Below, one piece after another: positions 51,060-63,961 of a stretch of DNA of 64,000 bases. Both the position numbers and the translations under genes were made by a program. The DNA comes from Echinococcus granulosus (taxonomy: Eukaryota > Platyhelminthes > Cestoda > Cyclophyllidea > Taeniidae). The stretch covers positions 934,841-998,840 of the forward strand of contig NW_020170405.1 of NCBI RefSeq assembly GCF_000524195.1. Reading direction: 5' to 3'. Numbering within the stretch: position 1 is the first letter of the stretch; every line of letters begins with the position of its first letter. The notes beneath the pieces are model-generated. The model was not told the DNA's origin. It searched no databases and saw nothing but the letters and a program-made list of their open reading frames with translations.

Positions 51060-52169
51060 TCACATCGAAACACAAGGGACATCACCGCCGGAAATGGGTT
51101 TTGTCTTGGCAAGTTCCTTCTTAAGTTCTTTTTCATATTGTAGGTAAATCTCCGGTTTCATGTACTAAGCAGACGGTTAGCGTTATCAGTCGAACTCGTA
51201 CCGAAATGACAAGAGTGTTACTCGAGTGAGTTTTGGAAAGCAGTGACGAATCCAGCCTAACACCTAGTCGTTCAAGATCAGGAATAGTAAAGCGTTTGTA
51301 ATATCTAAGATGACGAATATGCTAACTGAGAAAAAGGGGGCACTTCTTGTTTGTTGTCCGGAGCACAATAGTTGTATTAGCATCTTCAATGGAGAGTAGA
51401 TACGTACTGATTGGATATGGCAAATTACGTATCCTCCATTGAAAGGCCCGCTTAGTATCACGGCGACAAAATAGAGGCTAAAAGCTGTGCAATGCAATTA
51501 AGAAAATACGTTGATATTTGATTCCCTTAACTCTACAGCATCAATTTCGGTTCCCTGTCCGATTTCGTAATTCCACGAGCCTTCGCCACCCAGCATTGTG
51601 GGCATCCTCCACTTACGCTCTACGAAAATAAACGAGTTTACCACAAAGCGGGACACCTGTGATTATGCCTTCCACGTTGTCGTACTGTTCAACTAGTTCC
51701 TTGCCATCTGGGAAACTATAATGGACTTTTGTACGGCCTACATATAAAGAAATTCAATACTATATGCCATATTATAAACTAGTAACAAATTAATCCGCTT
51801 ACACATAGGTTATTAACGCTGATGAATGAGAATGTGGTTCCATATCCAAAAATTTACACAAAATAACTTAGGACCATTGCACTGGATTGCAAAAACCATA
51901 ATCTGATTCCGGAAGTAAGACATAAAATCAATGAAAAACAATACAATAAGGTTACAGTGTTATCAATTAGAACTGTGCATTTTATTCATTAAAGCGTATA
52001 TGTAAGTCCATACCATTGTCAGCTTTACAGATTTAGACCCATGAAATCTGATGTAAATTGGTGATATGAAGAACTCAGGGATAGATGATATTATAGAACA
52101 ACTACCATCTTGTACAAGAATAGTTTTCTTTGCTTCTTTAACCGAATTTAGCCATGCGGATGTTGCCAT
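51060..52169 (-). CDS. DPCD: DPCD homolog (cilium-associated, R2TP/chaperone-linked)
   Basis: Six exons: 52169-52106, 51737-51657, 51619-51510, 51477-51344, 51304-51202, 51164-51060, giving 198 aa; human DPCD is ~203. Every junction agrees in phase. Signature blocks appear in family order: ATSAWLNSVKEAKKTILVQD, RTKVHYSFPDGKEL, RKWRM, ELRESNIN, RRDTKRAFQWRIRNLPYP, VLRTTNKKYYKRFTIPDLER, LVISYMKP and ending KELKKELAKTKP. DPCD is linked to primary ciliary dyskinesia and interacts with the RUVBL1/2 chaperone machinery; it is thought to act in motile-cilium or axonemal assembly. Introns 2-5 are only 37, 32, 39 and 37 nt; the first is 368 nt. The donor of intron 4 (GTGCCC) is far from consensus, yet protein continuity across it (TTNKK-YYKRF) is exact. 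No X-box was seen in the immediate 5' flank. Confidence 0.92.
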
Positions 52170-52351
52170 AGCGAATGAACACGATTGCATTTGACCTTGA
52201 CTTTAAAAAATAGGATATAAAGCAATTTGTACAAAAACTTTGTTAATGAATCAGAAACGCTTTCAAAGAATATTTGCAATAGATTCTGCGAAAATATTTT
52301 CAAATATTAAGCAGCCCCACTGAGCTCAAGTGGCACTTTCTAGTTGTGTAG

Positions 52352-52804
52352 GCTGTTCTGGTATTAACAAAATGGTCATTAGTAGGACACTTTTCAAATT
52401 CTAAAAACCTATATGACTCCCAGCCTCTATGGCCAGAGCCTACTACCTTCCAGTCCTTCCGCACTGGCGCGCATCGCAACGAATTTAGAGAATATTTGGG
52501 AATCATAGCATCCTCCAGCCTAGGAATTTAAAGTACACCGAATTAAAAAGATTCCAACGAATGTAGAGTCTTTATCAACGGGTACATTCAGACCCTCAAC
52601 GCTGTCAGGACTCGGCTACACGAGCCCACAAAATTCACACTGAGACCCCCCAACATGAACCTTATTCCTGCTACGGACCCAGTCATGGTGCCACAAACCG
52701 TTCTGGGACAACTACAAGCCCATCTGGGACCCAAATACTCAGACGTCACCGAGAAGCACACGAGACGTGATGTTAAATTGGACCGGATTACGCACCGACC
52801 TTAA
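52352..52804 (+). pseudogene. Possible decayed coding segment with two in-frame stops
   Basis: One frame runs 151 codons on the plus strand between the DPCD start and the arfaptin stop. It is broken only by TAA at 52529-52531 and TAA at 52544-52546. Both halves look protein-like (QPLWPEPTTFQSFRTGAHRN; NGYIQTLNAVRTRLHEPTKF). The second half sits in a patch clearly richer in G+C than its flanks. There is no ATG at the front, no usable in-frame intron removes the stops, and no family is recognised. It could be a pseudogene, a retroelement remnant or chance. Confidence 0.2.
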
Positions 52805-52925
52805 CACCAGCAGTGTGGAAATAAATGCATGGGAATTAGTGGAGAGAGTGTAATTGAGAACTGGGCATGCAAAAGACGCGAGGCAAAAAAATACGAAAGA
52901 ACGGGATAACACGAGGGCGATTTCG

Positions 52926-55900
52926 TTAGTCAAAGACGTCGCGCTGATGGTGTTCCGCGTCGCCGTTTTCCGGTGGGAAGTAAGCTGGTTTCTGATCTGT
53001 GGAAGGGCTTTCAACCTCCAGAAAAGAGGAAGCAGGCTGGTTTAGAGGAGAGAAATTGGTTAAAGCATTGCGCTCAGATAAAGTCTTCAACGTTAATTCC
53101 AAGTCCCGATAGCCATTGGCAAAGTAAGAAAGCGTTGCAGCTTGCAGTGCCTGCAGATGCTTCCGTAGCACGCGGGCCTACAGAACATACAAATGAACGA
53201 CTGTCATGAATCGCCTACACCGCAATTTATATCGCGAAATTTGGCTTGAGCGTGACTGCGTACGCTTGGTAGGCTAAACATCTATCCCAAACGTAAAAGT
53301 AAACTATTCAAGATATTTGTGAACCTTAAATTCACGTATAAGTTTTCCTTCTAACGCTTCAAAATAAAAGAAGACCAGTGATTTTGATTCATAAGATAGA
53401 GTACTTGAAGAAATTTAAAACCTAGCTGAGATACCTTCTACTACAGCCTTTTTTCTCGTCTTAAAGAATTTTCAAAAGTCGTTTTTACAGAAACCAACTT
53501 AGGGTTTGCAGTAGTTTTCTCTTTTACTAACACGATTGACCATCTGAAACCGTTAAACTCAAAATATTTCAGCCTAAAAGGTAAAAAACGTTAAAAAGAA
53601 ATTGTTTATTGCTAACTCCTGGCAAAAAATCTTGAGGTAACAAGACGAGTGTGATTGAGGATGTTGTCCATATTTAAAGCCACTTTAAATGAATGTGGGG
53701 CAGTAAGGAAATAGAAATAATTTTTGGAAGAATAAATCGTAAAAACTGCGAAAAACTTTAACTTGTGCACAGTCACTCGCATCGACTGGGGCCAGTGGCT
53801 TCATTTTCGACGTCCTTTCTTGAATGCTTCGCATTACTCCAGCAAACATTTTTCGATGCAGAAATGTCAGCACCTTTGGTAGCGATAATCCTGTTGCGAA
53901 GACAGTCGCATACATTTGAATTGTTCAATTAGATGTCAAAAAGCAAAAGCGGAAACTGAAGGTAATGATTAGACGTGGATCCTTGCAGTTGTCAGATGTC
54001 AATAAAAAACAGCGCATCAAACCATTTTGATTGAAAACAATTGAACCCCTACTAATCCAGAATTTACAGAGCGACCGTTATAAAGTTCCAGAGGTAGTAT
54101 CAGTGCCAAAGGACTACCTACCCGATTCTCATGCAAAAGTTTCATCTTCATATCGGTGTCGGCCCTTAGCGCAAGATAATTCTCCCGACCCGTAGCAAAT
54201 TTCTGTCGTAGCTGCTGGACGTTTATTTCCTGCTGAGGAGTGGACGCGGACGCGGGCGTGGAGGGAGTGTCTGAACCGGCGGCATCGGTGGAGACGGGAT
54301 TTGCCACATCACCTCCCGTGCTCCCCTGCTGCGTCGCTATTCTGCCCGCTTTACTCTCCATGCGCTCAAGCTCATTACGGTATGTGTCGTAAACGAGACG
54401 TGCGTGTTCCAGCTGCCGAATCGTGGTCAAGGTGTCGGGTACCGTCTTCTTGCAGAATGTGTCCAAACCGTCGCAAAACAACTCCAGAGCACCTTGAGAC
54501 CATTGCAAAACGAATTTTAGCTGTACAGTTGACTGTCTGAACCTTCACAGTCTCGCAAAATTCATCTTACATGCGAAGGTATGGGTGTGTTTCTGCCATG
54601 TAAGCTACAAGTATTTCAGTCCTTCTTTACGCATTGGTGACCACGTCAAGAAAACCCACTTCAAAATAACCCTAACCTCTGTCAATTTCAGTGGTTATAT
54701 TCGACGGTTAAAAGTCAGGGATAATTATCTACCTTCATTGGCTGAATCTACAGACTCACAATGGAAGGTCTATCGAAACCGCATAGACTTTTAACTACCC
54801 CAATCTCAAACCCTACAGAGATCGATAACGGGACTAGAATTTGAACAAATTAAAATAGTAAAGAGCTGTTTAAATGAAAATATCGAATCAAGAAAGCCGT
54901 ATGAAGATCAGATCCCTAGGGTGCAAGAAGCTGATAATGCCCCAAATAGGCAGTTAGGTAAAAGGGAGAACAGAGGGGAAATACAAGTCTGTAAAGTTAC
55001 CTCATAACGTGCATTTTATTAAATAGTTCTGCACTTGAGTAAATGCTCTCGCTAAAAACAATCGGCACAGGAAGTGCGCTTGCCGTAAAACATCATCTAG
55101 CCCTCAGTGAAACAAGGCAAATGAGGTTCCCGGCCAGGGCGTAAGAGGTAGTCATCAATGCACACAAAATGCACAATAACAGCTGAATTCTCATATCCTT
55201 AAGCTGTGATGAGAATTAACCTTGCAACCCTTGCCCCCACCTCGTGGTAAAAGTAACTTGTATATTGAGTGATCGTGGGGCGCGCCAAGAACGATGCACA
55301 AAAGAAGAGAACTATGTAAAAGAAAGACATTCCAGTAGTACAATAGAATGCGTAGACTTTCACGGCCTCCAACCACTCATCTTACGCATTTTTGAGTTAC
55401 TAGTCTCTCTGACCGTTCGTGTGTTTACAATAAATCCACCTTCTAACAGCCATAACTTCTTGTCCTTAGGAGCAACTCGGGCGCAATAGTGCTCTCGTAG
55501 CTGTTTTAGATATTAGACTTAAACCTTCGTCAAGGAAATATCATAATGGAAAAATTACAAGTTTGGGGCACCCGTAATTAAGCGTTCCGTAAATATGCGT
55601 CCTACCCTATTTTTAAACTCCTTAAGATCGCTTAGATTCCGTCAAAGGTGGGTCTAGTCTGTCTATGCATGTGGTTGTGAGGGGAAACGAAAGATCTCAT
55701 TAAGGGTAATCGCCTACGCTTACGTCAAGTATTGTATTTTCAGATTATGAATAATAAGAACTCACTGACGTAGCTGGCAGTGGAGGCAGCGACGACGCGT
55801 TGGATTGCAGAGTTGTGCATGAACTCAGAATCCAACTCGGGCTGTTGCTGGGCCGCTATGGTGAACTGCGAGGAGAGGGACTGCTCCAGTCCAGTCATTG

Positions 55901-58900
55901 CGTTCATCTGCCCTATCATCTTTTTCACCGAGGCGCTCATCTCCTGGTACTTCGCCTGAATCCGCCTTTGCACAACATAGCAGGGCAGAAAAGTTAGCAA
56001 AATCAATGCAAATGGCGTTGAGAACTCCTTCTAGTTCCTACGTCAGTTTTCAAAACCACATAATGAAATTCGTTTCAAACTCATACCAACATAATTAGTG
56101 ATAAAATGAGAAACATCAAAGCTATTTTTAGTCATTTCGATTGACAACAAGATCAAGAAAGTGACTTCAATATCAACAAATCGTGAGAGCTGGTAGCTTT
56201 AGATCCAGGATTATAAAACAATCTTGCGAGTTAAACGCAGCATTAAATTGAAATACTAGTTAGTAGTTTGATATTTTCAAATTACGGCCCGAGATAAAGT
56301 TGATCTAAGCCCTCAGGTGGAAAACCGGTATGTCCTTACAATCAAGAACCGCGACAGTTTTAATAAAGAATTGATTCGATTTTACCAAGTCAGCTTTTCC
56401 CCACTCTCCCATTACGGCGCAGCCCTACCAAAGTAACTTTTTCAATTCCCCAAAACGCTTCATATTTGCTTTCGTGAAACTCCATAAGCCGTTGGAGTGA
56501 ATTTTCATTATTACTTTAGCGGAAAGATAAGAGGAATGCCTCGTATTAATCTCACGCACATGAGGTGCCGAAAAATGTATTTTTCAAAGGTGTAACCGCA
56601 GCTCATTTGCCATTACCTCTTTCGACTTGTACAACTTCAATATTTGTGCGTCCTCTAAACAATTTCCATAACTTTGACTCATGTGTTACTTAGCACAAAT
56701 ACATTAGTGATTTTCTGTGATTTCCAATTACAGTACAATTTCCTCAAGTTCTGCATTCATCCGGCACAACACCTAGCAACGTCTTTTTTCCGAAAACCTT
56801 GTAAATCCTTCGAAGGCGAATTCCAAAGCTCTAAAAAGCATTGTTAACAGTGATTTGTAATGGGAATGAATCAAGCGAGGCAGAACGGTTAAGTGTGTTT
56901 TAATTACAAAATTGGTGGGATATGAGACTAAATTTACGAAGGAAGGTAAACGATAGAGTAGAATATAGACTTATCAGAACTTATATGACAACTAATGAGG
57001 CTATTTTTGAAGAGATATGCATACATTATTATCTAAAAGATATGAAATGTAGCTCCGGATAATTGCACAGGTTTGAGAATGAAAGTGATGCTTTCCGGTG
57101 GGTCTGCACCTTTATTAAACACTACAGTGAAGAGAAGTAAGGTTACTTAAATCTGGTTAAAGATGAAGGTGACAGACAACGGGACCGTTCCCATCAACTT
57201 AAACGTCGGTCACATTCTAGTAAACTATATGAATCGGAGCGCCTTGTTCGATTCCCAAAGAGTAAATTCAAATGTGCCTAGTGGAAGAGAAATCTCCGAA
57301 CTCGTGGCGGACCAACTATGCTGATTCTGACCAATCACCTCTCTCAACAGTGCCGCATCCCACTCTTGATCAAGGCCTGATTAGACCTAAGTTGCGCAAA
57401 CATTAACCCCTTACAATTTCATCATACCCTTTTCTTATTTCTCATTGATTGGCCTCTGTTTTACTTAACTATCATGCCTAATTTAACATTCACCCACGAC
57501 AGCGTTAGACTGCTTTATCACACGGTAAGTGACCCCAAAGACATACGTTTTCAGCTTATAATTATACCAGAGGTCTGACAAATCCTTTGAAGGACAATCG
57601 TTGTTACAGTATAAAAAAAAATATTCAAAGCATGATGTGTCTTGGGGTTATTTGGTTAAAATACAAGTTTCTGATTCATTTTCAATCTATTAGTTTCTAA
57701 GCGAGGGCTAATTTCATTCGCCGAGCTGGAAATGCAATTAAAAAGTGAGGTGAAATATGTACAAGACCACAATGGGGGGTTAAAAAGAAATAACCTTGCG
57801 TTCCACTCGCATTATTTCGCCTGTCAGGCGCTATGAGCACGGCATAGCGATTCATTTTAAACCGCGTAGATGGTTCCTGATCATACAGAACTAAATCAGA
57901 AATCGGAAATAGCACACCAAAGTTGCGGGCTAAATGGGGTTCATGTGAATGGGAAAGAAGATAAATGGAAAATTTAACAAATGGGTGTGCATTCGAAGTG
58001 TGATCTAATGAAATACGTCAAAAGTAAATCAACAAAATGAATACGGGAAATGACATACACAGCTAAAGAATCTAGCCAACCCATTGACAAAAAATTGAGT
58101 GCAAGTTAATGCATCTAGCCTTTAAAGTACACAGATCGTACTTTGACAGCTAGTTCTGTTATTGTGATTAAACATAAGAAAAGATCATCAGATTACGATG
58201 TAAAAAGGGAACAAATCCACGAATTTCCACTAGTTTATTTATGCCAAACGCATTGTTTTCAAAGAAGTGCCTTAAAGGATCTGACTCTGGGGAGAAGTTA
58301 GGGCCTTTTGCTTAAGAGAATCCTGCCACATAAAAGTGGATAATCCGAGAATACTGCGCATAAACCCCGGACTTCAGTTATTCGCTTGGATAATAAATGC
58401 GGACAGCAAGTTTTTGGCCAATCTGATAACAATTTAGTCGGCACACGGATGATAACCGCGATATCCTCCCCCATCCGAACAAAAAAGACTTTTGTGGACA
58501 ACTGAAATCAACCATACATAAATAGCCTAATCAGTTCTACCACGGCATTGGCACTAAAACCGAGGCAAAGCATGTTTAGTAGCACGCAAAGTCAAAAGGC
58601 ATTAATAACAGTTGGTGCAGGAAGCTAAGTCTTTGCCAATCTACTTGCGTGAGCTATAGACACTCCAAAAAGACAAATTTGTGCCGCCAAGATATGAACC
58701 ATGGTTTATGAGTTTAGAAGTTTGATTTTGGAAGGAAAGCGACAAAGGGTCCAGGAAATGTAAGGTGAAGAAATAGGGTAGCTGCCATATCCATTTTTTC
58801 TTCAATGAATTGCGACAGATCATATGAACATGGCCTAAGAATAACTGTGCATTTGTGCGAGTTGATGCGATAAAAAGAATCATTAAAGTGCATCAAAACT

Positions 58901-61900
58901 TGCGGTTAAGACCAAGCCATAATTGCCATTTCCAGTCATTCCGATGCAGACCAGTAGTGCCCTATGTGTGTCTGAAACATGCTATTAAGCTGAGAATACC
59001 TGGCTCATGTGTATTAATATTCCTGTTTTTGAAACAGTTGTAAACAAGTTTTAAACCAAGTGCGTTCCATACTTCCAAAATAAATTTTGGGGTAAGCTGT
59101 CCATAAAAAATGACAAAGTCCACACCTTTAGCGTAACACAACTAAGATCTGAATCAAAGCAAGCAGAGTTCACATGTAGTTTAATTGAAAACCGGTCTTC
59201 GAGAGCTTGGCCTGGACCGAGAATAAAGAAAACGATAAGGAAGTCATGAAAGTTTGAACGCTATTACACCCAATCCTCTTGCAATAAGCATTTCACTGCT
59301 ATGCATACGTGGGCGTGGATACCGTCACGATCCCAATCAAGAGCGCCAAGAAAATAAGGACTTCAGAGTGCAAGGGTGATCATCTTTCAGAACAGCCTTG
59401 ACATTACAGTTAAGGTGTTTATTCATCTATTTTGTCCTTTTCTGGTGCTCATAGACAACGGTACCAACAATTCAAGAAAGCATTTGCCATCGTTACAATA
59501 AGTGATTAGGCATTGGCAGAACACAAAAGGGCAGAAGTTAAGCAGGTTGTAAGAATTATGACCAGACTATCATGGGTAAAAACCGTTTGTTAAAATCAAC
59601 CTAAAGATCGTTCTGAGTAAATACGTGGCCGTAAATTCAAACAGTGAAACGAAGCATCACTTTGTCTAATCATCTGCTATAGTATTAAACCACCATTCCT
59701 TCAAAACCATCCCTGAACTGACGAGAAATGGGATTCATGTACAAGAATCCAGCTCACATAGATAGAAGAGACCATTATCTTATGTCATAGAGAAGTTTTT
59801 CAAAAACATTAAGCTTTTTCTAGCTGTAACGAGGAAAATGCTATGATTAGTGTAATTGCAAAGAGAACTAAAAATACTTAAACTCCTTCACTTTCATATG
59901 AAAATCGAACCATAAAATGATATCGTGTCGACAGCCCAAGGTGTTAGAATTACTGATAGCTGGTTAACCGTTTCAAGAAAATGAGGCTTTTAAGTTAAAT
60001 ATCAACATTGCCTAATCCTAAATCAGGTGACTTATGAAGAATGGATGCCTAGCCAAAGCCGATTTACTTGCTATGCATACTTATTCAACCCCCGCTTTTC
60101 TTTGACGATGCACGAGTAAAGATAGGACTGATAAAAGATGAACGTACTAAAACACACTTTTAAAACGAACGCGGGAACATTTTCCCCAGTTGTATGTGCA
60201 TAAAATTAGTCAGAAATCATAGAAAATAAACTCTGCTTTACTTTTACTACTGTGAAGAGTTTCAAACAAGTACTAATCCAAGTACCACCGTTGTGTCCAA
60301 CGAATCCACAAGTAGCGGTGATGGGAACACCAACTGACAACACAGCCTATAATAATTCTTACAAGTGTTCGCTTGATTGGCCGACATTTCCGGCTGAGAT
60401 GGAGGAGACACCAATGTCACTAAAACCTACTTTTCGCTTAAAGGCGTTCAGACAGTTCATAACACTGTTCCTACCTAGTAGGTCAAAATTCTTAACAGCC
60501 CTTTTGCCTGACAAATAAACCAAAACAGTAGCGTTGCACTTTTACGCCAGTTTGGTGAGGCAACACATGAACCAGATGAACCGGGAGAATCAACGTAACC
60601 GCTTATTCGTGATAGATTAAATTAGATGGACAAACAGGTAGATAGATGACTTTCTTGTCTGATAAGAGAACTTAAAACAGAATAAAAGAGTTCTGCTTCT
60701 GCGTCAAAATACCAGAATTACGTTAGACAATGCAAAATTTAAAATTTGATGCTAACATGGGGTATTTTTGATAGTATTTCGTAAATAAGACAGTGACCAA
60801 TGGTTACCTTGGCAACACAAGTCTAGTATTCAAGGCATGAGAAAGGCTCACGAAAACAGGCTTACCAACAGCATGCAAGGGGAGCATTTGAATCACAAGA
60901 AAGTCAGCTGATTTTAGCACTGGGAAAAAAAGCCTAAAAACTAATTGTATGCTGTGCTAATCGAGTTCGTTATAAATAAAAAAAGCAAATAGATTTAAAC
61001 ACAGAAGCACTGGAATTGTAAGGGTATTAGGAGAAAGGTGACTTAGGAATTAAATAAGTCGGCACAATAAACCATGTTCTCTATCAACTCTCCTCAGGAG
61101 CGAAATTCGAACAAAAGTACAAAAAAGTAATTCCTCAGAACACTGATCTCACCATAACAGCAACACCATTCCAAAACCAGTCCAATAGAGCTATCTTTAC
61201 GTAAATACAGGAAAAAATGTCCATCCACATTATTGCGGAATGAGTGTGCCCTTGACAAATACTGCCAATAAATATGAGCACACTCCTTAAAGACATAGGA
61301 CCACGAATTGGATAAGTAAGCTCACGACGACTAATCCTGCAGATGGGTCATCCTGCCTTTCAAACAAATAGGAGAATTAATCGGGATGCAGAGGCGCAGA
61401 ATGGTACAAAGAGATACTTGCTTGATCTCCTCAATTTTAGCCTGGGTTTCGGGATCGCGGGTGGGTGAGGTGGTACCCAACTTCTCCTCAATCGCCTGTT
61501 TCGTGCACCTCATGGCCGTAGAGCTCCACGCCTTAAAGTTCTCAATCTTTCCAGGCAAATCTAGAGAGCCATTATTCCCAAAGCCCTTCTGACTCCTCGT
61601 AGGCGCATTCACTATAACGAAAGCGCAAGCCTTGAGTACCACAGCGTTCCTCAAGTCAAGCACCTGTAAAGTTTGCCTTAGAACATGGTGTCAATTCAAT
61701 GTAGAGTTCGAAACAAGTAAGCAAGAGAAATTTCCGATACAATTGAGCTCCAAACATACGTAGGGTTAGCTAGCGCTTTGAAACCAGCCTTCTTGAAGCA
61801 TATTCTGTCCTACTAGTTTCAAAACGATCGCTTACGAAGTAAGTATAAACTAATTTGCGGTTTCCTTGAAAGTACTTCATAAACAGAGACTCAATTAAAT

Positions 61901-62905
61901 GACCTTTTGCCAGATGTTGACAAAAAAGGAATATTCGTGTGATGAATACTCAATTATTCGACAAAGGTTACTAAAATACGCATTCTCGGCCTATATGTGC
62001 ACGACAAGATGAATAAATTCTACATGCATTTTTCTATTTTTTCCTTGAGAAATAAGCCAAGTACCATCACCTTATCAGTATGTATGCTAAGTGGAAGGTG
62101 TTTAATGAATTCTCAAACTAATTTCTTATGAGCAAGTAAAATTAGTACTGATAACAAAGTAATGAACGCAAAAAATGCAGTTAATGGAATACATTCAGTA
62201 TGAATCTAAATGAGTGAGGTTAGATGTTGGAACTCCCAGCCTACGAATAAGAAGACAAATGCTAAATGTCAAGTAGCAGAACATTGTTAATATGGCTTTT
62301 AGATCAGATTAAGAAACCGAACAGACATTCTTAGCAAAAGTTATAAAAACGGGGCTAAGTTAATTTAAGAGCACTAGTTCGTGAAATTTCGAGTTTTAAT
62401 AATTTACACTGCCGCCTTCACTGACTGCCCCACCGTGTCTCGTCAAGCATAATATTAATTTTCCATTTATTTGAAGAGTCCTCCCAAAGTGGTGAAAGGT
62501 GCGACATAGTACTCATAAAGCATTGCTCAATTTATAAATTCATATATAGACAAATAAAAAATCTACATGTTCACAGTAAATATTGCATCAATTTGCAATA
62601 CACTCCAACATTTCTAGTAAAGCGGCCCCCAAAGCCCAAAAAAATATAATTCATTCTTCTCGCATTATGCCAGTATACCAAAGCGGTCGAGTACTCAATA
62701 CATGAACACAAACACGATGAACCGGATTCACCATACATTATTAATACTATACATACATCTAATAACAGGCCAACATACGCAACAGCAAGTGCCAGAAAGC
62801 ACTGTAAGTAAAACAAAACAACATACTGATATCATTATTTGTCTGCACATCATTTCGCAGATCCGAGTCTGCGGAATCCACCGAAGCACCACCGACAATC
62901 GGCAT
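52926..62905 (-). CDS. Arfaptin homolog (AH/BAR-domain protein)
   Basis: Proposed exons: 62905-62827 (tentative first exon), 61611-61418, 55955-55766, 54492-54122, 53177-52926; ~361 aa, against 341 in human ARFIP2. Core blocks match the arfaptin homology domain in order: KIENFKAWSSTAMRCTKQAI, AKYQEMSASVKKM, KKTVPDTLTTIRQLEHARLV followed by YDTYRNELE, LLHENR|ARVLRKHLQAL, SYFANGYRDLELTLKTL. Arfaptins are crescent-shaped dimers that bind Arl1/Arf/Rac GTPases and curved trans-Golgi membranes. Here ~35 extra Ser/Thr/Pro/Ala residues sit between BAR helices 2 and 3. Uncertain points: exon 2 may start earlier (acceptor before 61663), the exon-3 acceptor at ATTCAG|GCG shortens a coiled coil by two residues, and the first exon is supported only by start codon, donor and phase. 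The largest intron is 5.5 kb. Confidence 0.82.
55956..61417 (-). other. Long arfaptin intron
   Basis: 5.5 kb of AT-rich DNA between arfaptin exons 2 and 3. Only short frames are present, none with a family signature. The one motif noted is the X-box-like site at 60803-60816. Confidence 0.55.
60803..60816. promoter_or_regulatory. X-box-like RFX site in an arfaptin intron
   Basis: GTTACCTTGGCAAC fits the RFX consensus GTNRCC-N(0-3)-RGYAAC without mismatch, and a CCAAT sequence lies just in front (60797-60801). A match of this looseness is expected about once by chance in 64 kb, so it is only a candidate. Confidence 0.25.
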
Positions 62906-63141
62906 TTCAAATGTTGGGAATTTGGGCCGAAGTGAAGCCTTGCCATGATAGATCAATGTACAAAGTGTTAGTAAGATCAGCGATTGACTAAAAATGGGTA
63001 TTAAATTTTTTGCAAAATGAGTAAAAAAATTTATTAGGCCCACTATTACGAATGGCACTACAAAAGTCACACTTCTTAGGAGAAATTGCCAATTAAGGTC
63101 ACCCGTGCAGTAGCGCAATTATTAAGTTGGTTGGCAGGTGA
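62906..63141. promoter_or_regulatory. Putative shared promoter of arfaptin and NOPCHAP1-like genes
   Basis: The two proposed start codons point away from each other across 236 bp. That interval must hold or overlap both 5' ends if the tentative arfaptin first exon is right. It is AT-rich, has no TATA box I would trust, and is not CpG-rich. A gcag just before the NOPCHAP1-like ATG could be a cis- or trans-splice acceptor. Confidence 0.3.
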
Positions 63142-63961
63142 ATGAGATTGCAGGATTTGAAGTTCCTCAAGAAAGAACCACCTCCCAATAAGGAAAACAC
63201 ACGACTTCGTAAATATTTGAATATGTCACTCTTTTAGTCATTAATCGTGTGCAAAGTTTCCTACAAGCAGCTGAGTCCAGTGAAGCACCCAAGGATTTCG
63301 AAAATCCGGATGATACTCAGCAATATATTGAATTAGTAGGTAAAAGTGGAATTATCTTGATAAAGTATGAATAATCCAACAACTGTGAATGGAGGCGTTG
63401 GCTAGAATACTTTGTATACTACTCTCGAATACCATGGGTCAAAATTTCTAATTTACGTCGGGATTGAATGCTTCGTTAATGGAAGTGCCACGCCTTGTTC
63501 TTTTGTTGCCTTCACGCAATACTTAGTTTCCACTGTTAATTTTTTATCTAGGGGTCTCTTATAACTATGCGCATGGTGTTGTTTTGATGCTGTCTTTTTC
63601 AGTCGCTAGAATATCAAAACTAACAACAACCTTGTCGTCGTTGTGGGTACATGCGCGTGTGCAATGCATGCAAATGCATATATGTGTATGCTTTGAATAT
63701 TTTTTTTCTTAGGATCTCTTCATTCCCAAAGGATTCGACGAGAGCAATTTTGGCTTAGTATTGCCCGTCGACACTGCCTCGGGAAGTAGTGGGAGTAGTA
63801 GTAGTAGCACCACATCGTCTTCTGACGCCTCGGACATCGAGGAAACGTCCACTAACGAAAGGCTGCCCGACCCAGAAAAACTGCGGCCCTCCAAACGTCC
63901 GAAAATTGAGGAGCTTGATTGCGTCTCTAATGCGGATGATAAGAGGGGCACCACTTTGTGA
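63142..63961 (+). CDS. NOPCHAP1 (C12orf45)-like snoRNP assembly cofactor
   Basis: Three exons: 63142-63208, 63238-63335, 63713-63961, giving 137 aa. Splice phases 1 and 0 agree. The core reads ENTRL|LINRVQSFLQAAES, then DFENPDDTQQYIEL|DLFIPKG. It is followed by a Ser/Asp/Glu-rich stretch and a basic end (RPSKRPKIEEL). This follows the order of human NOPCHAP1 (LLDQVQTFLPQM, then FNIENIDG…IQMDVALFEM, an acidic Ser tail and a Lys-rich end). That protein bridges NOP58 and the R2TP complex during box C/D snoRNP assembly in the nucleus. The first intron is only 29 nt; the second is 377 nt. It is shorter than the human protein (185 aa), mostly at the N terminus. Similarity is limited to short blocks, so the name is probable rather than certain. 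Confidence 0.6.

Noticed and set aside
61612..61663. Longer version of arfaptin exon 2 starting at the acceptor before 61663
   Set aside because: It would begin in phase 0, which the proposed first exon cannot supply, and it adds a hydrophobic stretch not typical of arfaptins. Kept as an alternative only.
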